64,000 bases of DNA from Rossellomorea aquimaris TF-12 (lineage in GTDB: Bacteria > Bacillota > Bacilli > Bacillales > Bacillaceae_B), in the NCBI RefSeq assembly GCF_001648555.1, contig NZ_LQXM01000030.1:248001-312000 (forward strand). The letters run 5' to 3'. The position numbers and the translations under genes are program-made. Of the stretch, positions 27,224 to 36,262 are shown in pieces (the first letter of the stretch is position 1; each line of letters opens with the position of its first letter). The notes beneath the pieces were generated by a model. The model made no database searches. It worked only from the letters and a program-made list of their open reading frames with translations, and was not told where the DNA came from.

Positions 27224-29275
27224 CTATACAGATAACTCGTACTTTTTCAGTTTTTCATATAATCCAGAACGGCTGATTCCAAGTAGCCTGGCTGCCTGGG
27301 CTTTGTTACCGTTTGCCTGGATCATGGCCTTTTTGATTGCTCCAAGTTCCGCATCTCCTGCAAGACCTGCGTTTTTTTGCATCAGCGGCTCTGAAACTTG
27401 GGAAATGAGATAATCAGGAAGATCCTCTGTCTGTATATTTCCATGCTCTGCAAACGTCATAGCACGCTCAAGTACATTTCGAAGCTCACGTACATTTCCC
27501 GGCCAGCTGTATTGAAGTAATGCGTCCTTCGCCTTTCCAGATATCCCGGTAATACTTGTACCAAGCATGGAATTTAGCTCGATCATTAATTTGTTGGTTA
27601 GATGCTCCACATCATGAACACGCTCACGTAATGGGGGAATATTTAAGGAGATCACGTTCAGTCTGTAATATAAATCCTCACGAAATTCTCCTTCCTTCAC
27701 CATCTTCTCTAGATTCCGATTGGTTGCAGCGATAATACGCACATCTACCTTGATGCGTTCATTTCCACCGACACGGTAAAATTCACGTTCCTGCAGGACT
27801 CGTAATAACTTTGCCTGCAGAGCGATAGACATATCTCCAATTTCATCAAGAAACAGCGTTCCACCATTGGCTAAGTCAAACTTCCCTACCTTGCCACGCT
27901 GCTTCGCTCCTGTAAACGCCCCTTCCTCATACCCGAAAAACTCAGATTCCAGAAGGTCTTCAGGGATCGCTGCACAGTTGACGATGACAAATCTGCCATC
28001 ACTTCGGGCACTGCTGTTATGAATTGCATGGGCAAACAATTCCTTACCTGTCCCGCTTTCTCCCCTGATCAGCACAGTCGACCGGCCTTTCGCCGCTTTG
28101 GCAGCACTTTTCTTTAATTTATCCATATACGGGTATTCACTTAAAATATGGTCCCAGGTAAATCGTGCTGATTCGGTTTGTTGAAGCTGCCGGTGATAAA
28201 AGCTTGCCTTGTTTTCAGCTTTTTGCAGCCTTTTGAATAGCTCACTCACCTCATTTAACTGGCGGAACATCACCTTTCCTATCGCTCCGATGACCTTGCC
28301 ATCCTTCAAGATTGGGATTCTGTGAACAATATATTTAATCCCTTTCCTTTCGTTAAAATCACTTATTTCAGCTGTTTCGGTCTTAAATACATTCGCAAGC
28401 TTCAATTGGGGTAGCACGCTGTCAACATCTTGATGTAATACCTGGGCTTTTTCAAGATCGAAAAGCTCAAGAAGCGGTGGACTTACCATTTTAATGATGT
28501 TCTTTTCATCCGTCATCAGGATTCCATCGTATGCATGCTCTAATGAAGTCTCGATTGTCAGCTTCAATTTCTTAACCGTTTGCAACTCCTCAGCCATTTT
28601 TTCGATTTCGGAAATGTCCTGAAATAAGATTATTTTACCTTCCTTACGGTTCACGGTTTCGTAGGATGAAAGATGGATGATGGATTTATATTTCTCATCA
28701 TGATGATGGCCTTGTGGAGAAATGGCCAGGCTTGGAAATACGTTACCAAGCTGATGAGAAAGAATGGAGTCGATCGATCGCCCTGTGATTTTCGAAAAAG
28801 CTTCATTGGCATAGATAATCTGTGAATCCTCATCCGTCATTAATACACCTATATTAGAATGCCTTAAAATTGTTTCCAGCTGCTCCTTCAGAGTGTTGGC
28901 TGATTTTAATAACGCCAACACCATTTCTGTCTTTGTCAGTAATCCCATTACCTTGCCCTCTTCATCAAGGACGACCCCGGTACCAGCCTTGCTCGTTTTA
29001 ACCATTTCCTCGATTTGGTGATACGGTGTATCCACTCGGATGGTGAGTGATTTCTTCTTTATGTATGACTCGATCGTTGTCTCAAGTGGCAATCGGTCGA
29101 GAATCATTTGATATAATCCGCTGCGTGTAAATACACCCTTGATGTTCCGATTTTCATCTGTTACAGGCAGCAGATTCCATTTCTTCTTCTTTATGATTTC
29201 TATTGCTTCTTTCAATGTTGTACCTTCTGTAATCACACAATCGACTGGAGTAACAATATCCCTGAACTGAAGCAT
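27224..29275 (-). CDS. Sigma-54-dependent activator with CBS, PAS, AAA+ and Fis domains
   Basis: 683 residues. Order: two CBS domains (about 5-120; [40 protein letters not shown]), two PAS domains (about 130-240 and 250-360), an AAA+ sigma-54 interaction domain (about 385-615; Walker [15 protein letters not shown] loop, TLFLDEIGD) and a Fis-type HTH at the end ([23 protein letters not shown]). CBS and PAS domains suggest sensing of nucleotides or CoA-type ligands. It lies between the two sigma-54-controlled units and is their obvious activator. No sigma-54 promoter is seen for itself. Confidence 0.93.
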   Translation of the reverse strand: MLQFRDIVTPVDCVITEGTTLKEAIEIIKKKKWNLLPVTDENRNIKGVFTRSGLYQMILDRLPLETTIESYIKKKSLTIRVDTPYHQIEEMVKTSKAGTGVVLDEEGKVMGLLTKTEMVLALLKSANTLKEQLETILRHSNIGVLMTDEDSQIIYANEAFSKITGRSIDSILSHQLGNVFPSLAISPQGHHHDEKYKSIIHLSSYETVNRKEGKIILFQDISEIEKMAEELQTVKKLKLTIETSLEHAYDGILMTDEKNIIKMVSPPLLELFDLEKAQVLHQDVDSVLPQLKLANVFKTETAEISDFNERKGIKYIVHRIPILKDGKVIGAIGKVMFRQLNEVSELFKRLQKAENKASFYHRQLQQTESARFTWDHILSEYPYMDKLKKSAAKAAKGRSTVLIRGESGTGKELFAHAIHNSSARSDGRFVIVNCAAIPEDLLESEFFGYEEGAFTGAKQRGKVGKFDLANGGTLFLDEIGDMSIALQAKLLRVLQEREFYRVGGNERIKVDVRIIAATNRNLEKMVKEGEFREDLYYRLNVISLNIPPLRERVHDVEHLTNKLMIELNSMLGTSITGISGKAKDALLQYSWPGNVRELRNVLERAMTFAEHGNIQTEDLPDYLISQVSEPLMQKNAGLAGDAELGAIKKAMIQANGNKAQAARLLGISRSGLYEKLKKYELSV

Positions 29276-29447
29276 TTCAATCCCCCTTTTATAGATGGTT
29301 TCTTTCCCTTAGAGTTATGCTATTACAGCGCATACCGGCTCATTTTAAAAACAGCACTTAGTAAAATCTGAAAATTCAATCTGTTATTTCTATTATAAGG
29401 CTTTACTGTTCAAAGGTCACTTCCTCAAGGGAACTTCTCCATAAAAA

Positions 29448-29474
29448 AGGCCCCTTTTGATCAAAAGGGGTCTT
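29448..29474. terminator. Terminator of the dehydrogenase gene
   Basis: AAGGCCCCTTTTGA directly faces TCAAAAGGGGTCTT, with A-rich sequence to the left that gives a T run on the minus strand. It separates the dehydrogenase from the activator gene. Confidence 0.8.
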
Positions 29475-29479
29475 CTCTA

Positions 29480-30247
29480 TTATTTTGGCTGCATTCGTAT
29501 CCCTCCGTCGAGACGGATTGTTTCTCCATTCAACATAGGGTTTGTGAGGATACTTTCTACCAGATGAGCATATTCCTCAGGATGTCCGAGCCTCTTTGGA
29601 AATGGAACCATTTTACCAAGTGATTCAATCGCTTCCTCCGGTAATGATTCGAACATCGGGGTGTGGAACAGCCCTGGTGCAATGGTCATCACTCTGATGC
29701 CGTAAGAAGCAAGCTCCCTTGCGATAGGTAGCGTCATTCCCACAACTCCCCCTTTTGAAGCACTATAGGCTGCCTGTCCGATTTGCCCCTCATAAGCCGC
29801 TACCGATGCCGTATTGATCACAACTCCCCTTTCGCCAAGTTCACTCAGCTCATTCTTAGACATTTGTTCAGATGCCAGCCTGATCACATTGAACGTGCCG
29901 ATCAAGTTAATGGTAACCACCTTAGAAAACTGCTCAAGAGAATGAATTCCTTTTCGTGACAACAGCTTAGAGGCAATCCCGATTCCTGCGCAATTAACCA
30001 CTGTATTAATCGATCCGAATGCCTCAACGGTTTTGGTAATGGCGTTCGAGACTTCTTCCTCACTTGTTACATCCGTTCTGACAAAAATGGCACCCTCCCC
30101 TAGTTCTTCAACAAGGGATTGACCTCTTTCATCGGATAAATCAAGGATAGCTGCTTTGCCTCCTTGCTTGATAATCTGTCTTACTGTCGCTTCCCCTAAC
30201 CCTGAAGCCCCACCTGTCACAATTGCAATTGATTCACTGATTTTCAT
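29480..30247 (-). CDS. SDR dehydrogenase, HSD10-like 3-hydroxyacyl-CoA dehydrogenase
   Basis: 255 residues. TGGASGLGEATV binds NAD; the catalytic Ser-Tyr-Lys is in NTASVAAYEGQIGQAAYSASKGG. The C-terminal PGLFHTPMFESLPEE, VPFPKRLGHPEEYAHLVESI and NGETIRLDGGIRMQPK closely match the type II 3-hydroxyacyl-CoA / 2-methyl-3-hydroxybutyryl-CoA dehydrogenase (HSD17B10) group. In this cluster it supplies the third beta-oxidation step, including for branched chains. It has its own sigma-54 promoter and terminator. Confidence 0.9.
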   Translation of the reverse strand: MKISESIAIVTGGASGLGEATVRQIIKQGGKAAILDLSDERGQSLVEELGEGAIFVRTDVTSEEEVSNAITKTVEAFGSINTVVNCAGIGIASKLLSRKGIHSLEQFSKVVTINLIGTFNVIRLASEQMSKNELSELGERGVVINTASVAAYEGQIGQAAYSASKGGVVGMTLPIARELASYGIRVMTIAPGLFHTPMFESLPEEAIESLGKMVPFPKRLGHPEEYAHLVESILTNPMLNGETIRLDGGIRMQPK

Positions 30248-30285
30248 GGAATGACCTCCTGTATATTCTATTCAATGATTTATAT

Positions 30286-30301
30286 TGCAAGAATTGTGCC
30301 A
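30286..30301 (-). promoter_or_regulatory. Sigma-54 (-24/-12) promoter of the dehydrogenase gene
   Basis: On the minus strand TGGCACAATTCTTGCA, a perfect -24/-12 element, about 40 bases before the start codon. Compare 27087-27104, which shares TGGCACAATT. Confidence 0.92.
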
Positions 30302-30343
30302 TACTGGATTTTCTTGTGTTTGTAAGAGGAAGAGAATCCAAAC

Positions 30344-30360
30344 TGTCCAGAATCAGGACA
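30344..30360. promoter_or_regulatory. Candidate activator site (second copy)
   Basis: TGTCC, 7 bases, GGACA. On the minus strand it reads TGTCCTGATTCTGGACA; the copy at 27164 reads TGTCCAATTTCTGGACA, identical at 14 of 17 positions. It lies about 50 bases upstream of the -24 element. Confidence 0.7.
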
Positions 30361-30511
30361 CTTTAGAAGGAATTTTCGACATTATATTAGAATCATCGTA
30401 GTGATCGATCGGTTCAAACAGATAAATCATAGAGAGTGATTTTGCTATAATGGAAATATTAAACTACATACCTGGCCCCCACCCAAAATTATAGAAAGGA
30501 ATGGTATAACC

Positions 30512-31282
30512 ATGATTATACGAGATACGAAAGATTCATTTATCATGATCAAGCAGCATGACCACGCCTTTTTATCCGGAAAAATCACAGAGCATTTTAA
30601 ACCAAGTCTACTAAAATCCCATAGCTTCTTTAATGATGTACAATATGCCGCATATGAACATGACCGCAGCTGGATAGGCTTAGATGACACACCCATTTGG
30701 AATGATCAACTGAATATCCCTTACACCTTTTCAGATTACCCACTACTACCCAAACTAGCATTCTACAAAATTGGTTTAGATGAGATTGAAAACGTGAATC
30801 CCTATTCGAGTCTGCTTTGCAGCCTGCACTTTTGCTCATTCTTTACTCAGTCTAAAAATAAGGATTGTCTTGTTTTTTTACAGGAAGAAGCAAAAAGGCA
30901 ATCGTCTATTAAGAGTCAACTTGACGTTGATGAGAAATTACTCCTTCAGCATTTTCGTTTACTTCAATTTTCCGATGACCTGTCTTTGTATCTTTGTTTG
31001 AATGAGCCTGGTGCTGAAAAAGAAGAAGAACATCCGTGGTTTCAGAACGGATTTAAGAACACGGAGTTGTTTCATCCTTTGAAACAACCACTTATGGCTG
31101 AATGGATCAAGGAACATGAAGTCACATTTGATGCGTTTCCTTTTATGAATGATTTTCACTTATCTTTAAAATACAAAGCTGTTTCAAAGAAGCTAATTAA
31201 AGATATGGGAATTGTTGATGCTTACGAAAAGAGTGAAATAGAAGAGCGAAGGATATTACTATGTAAAAAGGTCTGCCTGTGA
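30512..31282 (+). CDS. DUF3891 family protein
   Basis: 256 residues, soluble. The DUF3891 pattern is clear: QHDHAFLSGKITEHF near the start, AAYEHDRSWIGLDDTPIWN, and SLLCSLHFCSF. The conserved His and Asp residues suggest a metal-dependent HD-like fold, but no reaction is known. GGAATGG lies before the ATG at 30512; an in-frame ATG at residue 12 is a less likely start. Unit on its own, ended by a bidirectional hairpin. Confidence 0.85.
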   Translation: MIIRDTKDSFIMIKQHDHAFLSGKITEHFKPSLLKSHSFFNDVQYAAYEHDRSWIGLDDTPIWNDQLNIPYTFSDYPLLPKLAFYKIGLDEIENVNPYSSLLCSLHFCSFFTQSKNKDCLVFLQEEAKRQSSIKSQLDVDEKLLLQHFRLLQFSDDLSLYLCLNEPGAEKEEEHPWFQNGFKNTELFHPLKQPLMAEWIKEHEVTFDAFPFMNDFHLSLKYKAVSKKLIKDMGIVDAYEKSEIEERRILLCKKVCL

Positions 31283-31312
31283 TGTGTACCATCATCAGAG
31301 GCAGACCTTTTT
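31266..31312. terminator. Bidirectional terminator between DUF3891 and degV
   Basis: AAAGGTCTGCCT and AGGCAGACCTTTTTT flank a loop of about 20 bases that can itself pair (GATG/CATC). Confidence 0.85.
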
Positions 31313-31318
31313 TATTGA

Positions 31319-32182
31319 TCACTTTTCAAAAAAGAACATGGAAATGGCTCCTAATCCAACATGGGTTCCGACTGAGACGCCCATTTGCATAATATAGATT
31401 TCTTTAGAAAAATCTGTGTTTGATTGGATTTTGGCTTTAAGGTTTTCGGCTACTTTGATATCGGATGTATAACCAATGATGATGAACTCCGTTATATCAC
31501 GGTCATATCGATTGGAAAGTTCGGTGACGTAATGCTTCAGTACTTTTTTTAGTCCTCTTTCCTTTGCCACGATGGCACCTTTACCTTTTTTCATGGTCAT
31601 AATCGGCTTTAGCATTAGCAGTTTTCCTATAAATGCACTGGCATTGGTAAGTCTGCCACTTTTTAATAAATGATCCAAGTCGTTTACCGAAAGGAAGTGT
31701 TTGACCTTTTCTTTATATGTTTCATTAAACTCTACAATTTCTTCAAATGTTGCTCCCTGCTCCCTCATCATGGCACTTTGTAATAGAAGCAATCCACTTC
31801 CATGGCTCATGCATTTTGAGTCCACAACATGTATCTTCACTAGGGAGTCACTCTCTGCCTCATAGAAATACCCTTTGGCAATCTCTGCTGATTGATACGA
31901 GCCGCTCGTTCCACTGGACATACATATACAAAGGATTTCCTTATATCCGTCCTTAACAGCTTGATGGAAAATGGCGAGGTATTCCGCAGGGCTCGGCATT
32001 CCCGTAGTGGGAAACTCAGGTAAGTCCTCCATGAATCCATAGAATTCATCCGGTTCAATATCTACCCTATCCTTGTAATCCTTACCACCGATCGTAACCG
32101 TCAGTGGAGCCAAGCTAATATCGTATAATTCCAATACTTCATTGGATAAATCACATGTTGAATCAGCCATTAGTTTTATCAT
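31319..32182 (-). CDS. DegV family fatty-acid-binding protein
   Basis: 287 residues. The N-terminal ADSTCDLSNEVLELYDISLAPLTVTIGGKDYKD, the TTGMPSPAEYL ligand loop and the central MSSGTSGSYQSAE motif define the DegV/FakB family, which binds one fatty acid and presents it to the FakA kinase. The final GLGAISMFFFEK is typical. It may feed host lipid synthesis with exogenous fatty acid; no FakA gene is near. GGAGGGC precedes the ATG. Confidence 0.92.
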   Translation of the reverse strand: MIKLMADSTCDLSNEVLELYDISLAPLTVTIGGKDYKDRVDIEPDEFYGFMEDLPEFPTTGMPSPAEYLAIFHQAVKDGYKEILCICMSSGTSGSYQSAEIAKGYFYEAESDSLVKIHVVDSKCMSHGSGLLLLQSAMMREQGATFEEIVEFNETYKEKVKHFLSVNDLDHLLKSGRLTNASAFIGKLLMLKPIMTMKKGKGAIVAKERGLKKVLKHYVTELSNRYDRDITEFIIIGYTSDIKVAENLKAKIQSNTDFSKEIYIMQMGVSVGTHVGLGAISMFFFEK

Positions 32183-32237
32183 GTATGCCCTCCATTAGGT
32201 ACCACTAGCATACCCTATCTTTCGTACCGAACTTTCA

Positions 32238-33329
32238 TTACTCCCACTTAAACACATAACTGGCCAACGCAAACCCGCCAATAAGCCAGGCACCTAAGAT
32301 CAGCGTCTCCGTCCCTAATTCAAAAAACGGAGTCCCTAGATTCATCGTCTCCCTCAAAGCCGAACTCAAATGAGCAATCGGCAGGATCTTCACAATAGGC
32401 TGAATGATATCCGGCATATCGCTGATGGGAAAGAACACGCCTCCTAAAAACAGCAAGGGAAACGTCACGAATCCTGCAATCGGTCCCGCACTTTCCGGGT
32501 TCTTCGCAAGGCCAGCGATGATAAAGCCCAGTGACATAAACGCAAGTGTCCCGAGTACAATGAAGAAAATTAACGCAAGCCAGGAGCCTGCGACGTTTAT
32601 GTTAAAGATCAGATTGGCGATTAGCACAACCAGTAACGCCTGGGTTCCGTTTAATACCAGTCTCGCCGTGATTTGAGCAGCAATAAAGGTCGATGCTTTC
32701 AGTCTCGTTCCTTGCATTCTGCGCAGAATTCCTCTTTCACGCCAGGCGGAAATTTGTCCTGCGACACCGTTCATGTTGTTGCTCATAATCATCATGGCGA
32801 CGATTCCCGGAACAAGAAAATCAACATATCGAATATTTAAGGCTTCAATTCCAACCTTTTCAACCGTCACTAAAGGCTTGTAATCCACAAGATCTTTACT
32901 GTACTGATCAATGATTCCGTTCAAAACCGTTAGTCCAAGCTCGGAGGTGGTGAGATTTTTTTCATTATAATAAACAGGAAGGGAGAAGGCTTGATTTTCA
33001 TCCTTCAGATTCTCTTCGTATCCTTTAGGAATTTCAATAAGAAGCTGGATGTCTCCATTTTCAACGGCTTCTTTTCCCGTTTTAACCTTTTCGTACTTCC
33101 GTGTTTTCAGTCCCTCATTTTTGTAAAACAGATCCTTTAAATCCGTTGAAGAATTGGTTTGATCTTTATCGATGACCCCTACTGTTAAGGAAAAATCATT
33201 TTCATTTCCGGCAAAAGATCCAAGAGCCAGCATTAAGATAATCGGGAAGAGTAATGTAAAGATTAAGACCTGTTTGTTTCGGGCAAAAATCCGTAATTGT
33301 GCCAGTGTTAATTGCCAATAAGCTCTCAT
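32238..33329 (-). CDS. ABC transporter permease (ABC-2 type)
   Basis: 363 residues from MRAYWQLTLAQLRIFARNKQ. One N-terminal membrane helix, a large extracellular domain (about 45-165), then five helices with the ABC-2 signature DFLVPGIVAMMIMSNNMNG. Its ATG overlaps the stop of the ATPase gene by 4 bases (ATGA), so the pair is coupled; in-frame codons further upstream lie within the ATPase gene and are not used. Substrate is unknown; the family exports drugs, lipids or peptides. Confidence 0.9.
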   Translation of the reverse strand: MRAYWQLTLAQLRIFARNKQVLIFTLLFPIILMLALGSFAGNENDFSLTVGVIDKDQTNSSTDLKDLFYKNEGLKTRKYEKVKTGKEAVENGDIQLLIEIPKGYEENLKDENQAFSLPVYYNEKNLTTSELGLTVLNGIIDQYSKDLVDYKPLVTVEKVGIEALNIRYVDFLVPGIVAMMIMSNNMNGVAGQISAWRERGILRRMQGTRLKASTFIAAQITARLVLNGTQALLVVLIANLIFNINVAGSWLALIFFIVLGTLAFMSLGFIIAGLAKNPESAGPIAGFVTFPLLFLGGVFFPISDMPDIIQPIVKILPIAHLSSALRETMNLGTPFFELGTETLILGAWLIGGFALASYVFKWE

Positions 33330-34252
33330 GATTCTCTGATACTCCTTCCTGTCATATGTATGAATACATCCTCTAGTGTTGCTAAGCGCGTTTGTAGATC
33401 CTCGATTTTCAAATGATGTTCTGTTGAAACCTGAATCAGGGATGTTAGGGCTTGCTGAAGATTGTCTGTATACAGCTGGACAAAGGTATCCTTGATTGAG
33501 GCTTCCTCTACTCCATCCATTTCCAAGAACCATTCTTTTTTAGGCGGATTGGCCAAATGGAATTCTACTGTACTCGTAGATTGTAATTTTTTCACCAGGT
33601 TCGTTGGGGTATCAAGTGCAATCAGTTCTCCTTGGTCCATGATGCCGATCCTGTCACAAAGCACATGGGCTTCATCCATATAATGAGTGGAAAGAATCAC
33701 CGTTTTCCCCCGTTCCTTCAAGCGTATGACGATATCCCAAAGAGTTCTTCTTGCCTGTGGGTCGAGTCCCGTCGTCGGTTCATCTAAAAACACAATGTTC
33801 GGATCATGAATAAGTGCCAACGCAATCGCTAAACGCTGTTTCTGTCCACCAGATAGCCCTTTTATTCGGTCATTTCGCTTCTCGGTTAGAAGCATATCCT
33901 CTATTAATTCATTAATGTCTACGTTTTTTGGATAAAAGCTCGCATACAAATGGAGAATTTCTTCTACCTTTAATAATTCAAACAATGAAGTGGATTGAAG
34001 CTGTACGCCAATCACCTCTTTCACTTTGTTCACCTGTTTACGGACATCAAAACCTGCCAGTGAGGCCGTTCCTTCATCTGGTTTCCTTAGACCAACAAGC
34101 ATTTCAATGGTGGTTGTTTTTCCGGCACCATTGGGTCCAAGGAGGCCGAATATTTCTCCTTTTTCCACCTGAAATTCCACGCCCTTAACCGCTGTAAAGG
34201 AACCGTATCGTTTCACAAGTCCTTTGACGTCTACCATTACTTCCGTATGCAT
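33326..34252 (-). CDS. ABC transporter ATP-binding protein
   Basis: 308 residues. Walker A LGPNGAGKTT, Q loop GVQLQSTSLFELLKV, signature LSGGQKQRLAIAL, Walker B IVFLDEPTTGLD and the H loop STHYMDEA. The C-terminal extension (about 220-308) is the DrrA-like regulatory domain. Start at 34252 is set by GAGGAGGTTTGTT; a longer frame upstream lacks such a site. It pairs with the permease downstream as an exporter. Confidence 0.93.
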   Translation of the reverse strand: MHTEVMVDVKGLVKRYGSFTAVKGVEFQVEKGEIFGLLGPNGAGKTTTIEMLVGLRKPDEGTASLAGFDVRKQVNKVKEVIGVQLQSTSLFELLKVEEILHLYASFYPKNVDINELIEDMLLTEKRNDRIKGLSGGQKQRLAIALALIHDPNIVFLDEPTTGLDPQARRTLWDIVIRLKERGKTVILSTHYMDEAHVLCDRIGIMDQGELIALDTPTNLVKKLQSTSTVEFHLANPPKKEWFLEMDGVEEASIKDTFVQLYTDNLQQALTSLIQVSTEHHLKIEDLQTRLATLEDVFIHMTGRSIRES

Positions 34253-34286
34253 AACAAACCTCCTCAGGATTGTAGTGTTTTTGTTC

Positions 34287-34318
34287 AAAAAAAAGAAACA
34301 GCATTTATAAGCTGTTTC
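34287..34318 (-). terminator. Terminator of the MFS gene
   Basis: GAAACAGC, loop of 8, GCTGTTTC; followed on the minus strand by eight T. It lies between the MFS and ABC genes. Confidence 0.8.
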
Positions 34319-34366
34319 TCTTTTCATTATACTTGATTTTCCTAAAACATGAACCAATATATTTCT

Positions 34367-35611
34367 TTAAATCGATGTTGCTGATTGTGCACTTGACGGA
34401 GTCTCACCTTCGATTTTATTCCTCACCGCCACCGAAATAATAAATAGAAGAACTAATAGGGAACCAGTCACGATGAAGGATGGAATAACGCCAATGAGTG
34501 TAGCAAGTCCTCCGCCTGCTAAAGGTCCGATGATGGTTGCTGTGGTCGTGGTGCTGTTGATGACTCCAAATACCCTTCCAGTCATATGAACCGGGGTCTT
34601 CTCTTGTGCCGCCGACTGAAAAGGAATGATGACCAATCCGAATGCCGTACCAACAAGCAATCCAAGTGTAGGAAACCAGAGGATGGATTGACTCAAATCA
34701 TAATAAGTAAGAACCCCCATGGCCCCGAATCCCAATCCAATTCCCAATACGCCTAGACACATATAAAGAAAGGCATTATATTCTGTTTTTTTTGATAGAT
34801 ACATTCCCGTAAACAGCATTCCAAGACCTGATCCGGCAACACAATAACCAAACAAATCTGGTGAGGCATTAGTTAATTGACGAACCAGAACGATAATTTG
34901 AGAATCAGATAATTGGAGAATCAATAAGCTTACTCCAAGTAAAAATAATCCAAACATCAAAAAATTAATTTTCTTAATGAACTGAAACCCTACCTTTACC
35001 TCCTCTTTAAAAGAATGGCTTTTCTCTTTTTCAGAGGATACTTCTACTACTCCCTTAGGTAAAAAGAGAATGAGCAGGGCTGAAAGGAAAAAGGTTGCTG
35101 AATCGATATAAAAGACAGTATACGCTCCAAGCATGGTAACAAGGATCCCACTTAATAGGGGACCAATCACTTTGGAGCTGGAATTAATCATAGACGTAAT
35201 AGCCATCGCTTCCTTCATATGTTCATCAGGAACTACTTCCTTTAACTTCCCGTTTTTTGCCGGGATAAAAACAGATGCGAAGAGTCCCAAAAGGAACAAG
35301 CAGCCATACACCATCCAAACATTTGTCGCAATCGTTAGTAAAAGGATCAAGACACCTCTTACCACATCTGAAAGAATCATCAACGTTTTCCGTTCCATCC
35401 TGTCTGCAACGGCACCGGAAACCGGTCCGAACAAAGCCATCGGCACAGCCAAACTTAAAATGATGAAGGACATTTGCATGGACGTTGCTTCCCACTTTAA
35501 CCCCACTAACGTCATAATCGCTACAATACTCAACCAATCCCCTAAGCTTGAAATCGCCTGTGCTGTCATCAACCTAATAAAGTGTTTGTTCTTTCTTAAT
35601 GAAGGACCCAT
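34367..35611 (-). CDS. MFS efflux transporter (12 TM)
   Basis: 414 residues with about 12 membrane helices and the MFS_3-type start MTAQAISSLGDWLSIVAIMTLVG, plus the loop motif GAVADRMERKTLMILSDVVRG. Related proteins export macrolides, other drugs or siderophores. It is transcribed away from a small-peptide operon (35868-36286) and both promoters carry the same 12-bp palindrome, so exporter and peptides answer to one regulator. AAAGGAGAGATAAT precedes the ATG. Confidence 0.9.
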   Translation of the reverse strand: MGPSLRKNKHFIRLMTAQAISSLGDWLSIVAIMTLVGLKWEATSMQMSFIILSLAVPMALFGPVSGAVADRMERKTLMILSDVVRGVLILLLTIATNVWMVYGCLFLLGLFASVFIPAKNGKLKEVVPDEHMKEAMAITSMINSSSKVIGPLLSGILVTMLGAYTVFYIDSATFFLSALLILFLPKGVVEVSSEKEKSHSFKEEVKVGFQFIKKINFLMFGLFLLGVSLLILQLSDSQIIVLVRQLTNASPDLFGYCVAGSGLGMLFTGMYLSKKTEYNAFLYMCLGVLGIGLGFGAMGVLTYYDLSQSILWFPTLGLLVGTAFGLVIIPFQSAAQEKTPVHMTGRVFGVINSTTTTATIIGPLAGGGLATLIGVIPSFIVTGSLLVLLFIISVAVRNKIEGETPSSAQSATSI

Positions 35612-35632
35612 ATTATCTCTCCTTTTAAAATG

Positions 35633-35687
35633 ACACTAATGTCGTTTTGTTAGTTTTATTATATCGACACCAATGTCTTTTTACAAG
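35633..35687 (-). promoter_or_regulatory. MFS promoter with two GACACYAATGTC operators
   Basis: On the minus strand, TTGTAA (35687-35682), 17 bases, TATAAT (35664-35659). Operator 1 GACACTAATGTC is at 35633-35644 (past the start site) and operator 2 GACACCAATGTC at 35667-35678 (inside the spacer). The placement is that of a repressor. Confidence 0.75.
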
Positions 35688-35766
35688 TGTTTTTTAAAAG
35701 ATATTTGAAAATGGGCTTGGATACGGGGTTCAGCCTGTACTTTTTTTAAAAAATTTCAAAAAAAGG

Positions 35767-35810
35767 TTTTAAAAGACACTAATGTCGATTATAATAACGA
35801 CAAAGGTGTC
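35767..35810 (+). promoter_or_regulatory. Small-peptide operon promoter with two matching operators
   Basis: TATAAT at 35790-35795 with a weak TTTTAA 17 bases upstream. Operator 3 GACACTAATGTC (35775-35786) is identical to operator 1 and lies in the spacer; operator 4 GACAAAGGTGTC (35799-35810) covers the start site. No regulator gene is adjacent. Confidence 0.7.
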
Positions 35811-35867
35811 ATTTTTATTGTGTCACTCACATATGATTTAAAAACAGACACAGAAAGGGGAATTTCC

Positions 35868-35978
35868 ATGTTAGGGATTATTAAAGTATTTTACTTACAC
35901 TCACAAGATGCTGAAGTCAAGAAACTCAAGGATAAACTGCTTGATCAGAAATCCAGTTTTTATAAACAAATACTTTAA
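35868..35978 (+). CDS. Small peptide 1 of a paralogous triplet (36 aa)
   Basis: A 36-residue peptide: MLGIIKVFYLHSQD, then AEVKKLKDKLLDQKSSFYKQIL. A hydrophobic start is followed by a charged amphipathic helix. GAAAGGGG precedes the ATG. It shares its second half almost exactly with the two peptides that follow, which proves coding through conserved frame and third-base changes. Family unknown to me. Confidence 0.8.
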   Translation: MLGIIKVFYLHSQDAEVKKLKDKLLDQKSSFYKQIL

Positions 35979-35995
35979 ATAAAGGAGGGATTCTT

Positions 35996-36088
35996 ATGTT
36001 GGCGGCCATTTTCAAAAATGCTGAAGTGAAGCAAATCAAAGATAAAATTCTTGATCTGAAGTCGAGTTACTATAATCGAATTCTTTAA
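35996..36088 (+). CDS. Small peptide 2 of a paralogous triplet (30 aa)
   Basis: 30 residues: MLAAIFKN, then AEVKQIKDKILDLKSSYYNRIL. It lacks the six-residue stretch before AEVK that the other two have. AAAGGAGGG lies 6 bases before the ATG and the gene starts 17 bases after peptide 1 stops. Confidence 0.8.
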   Translation: MLAAIFKNAEVKQIKDKILDLKSSYYNRIL

Positions 36089-36113
36089 TTTTCAATGAAA
36101 AGGAGGTTTTCTT

Positions 36114-36224
36114 ATGTTGGTCATTATTAAATTCTTTTTCTTACACTCTCAAGACACTGAAGTGAAGCAAATCAAGGATAAACTGCTTGATCAGAAATCC
36201 AGCTTCTATAATCGAATGCTTTAA
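36114..36224 (+). CDS. Small peptide 3 of a paralogous triplet (36 aa)
   Basis: 36 residues: MLVIIKFFFLHSQD, then TEVKQIKDKLLDQKSSFYNRML, closest to peptide 1. AAAGGAGGT lies 7 bases before the ATG. Conserved core across the three: EVKxxKDKxLDxKSSxYxxxL. Confidence 0.8.
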   Translation: MLVIIKFFFLHSQDTEVKQIKDKLLDQKSSFYNRML

Positions 36225-36262
36225 ATCAAGTTTCACTATGAATATCATTAAAGGAGATACTC

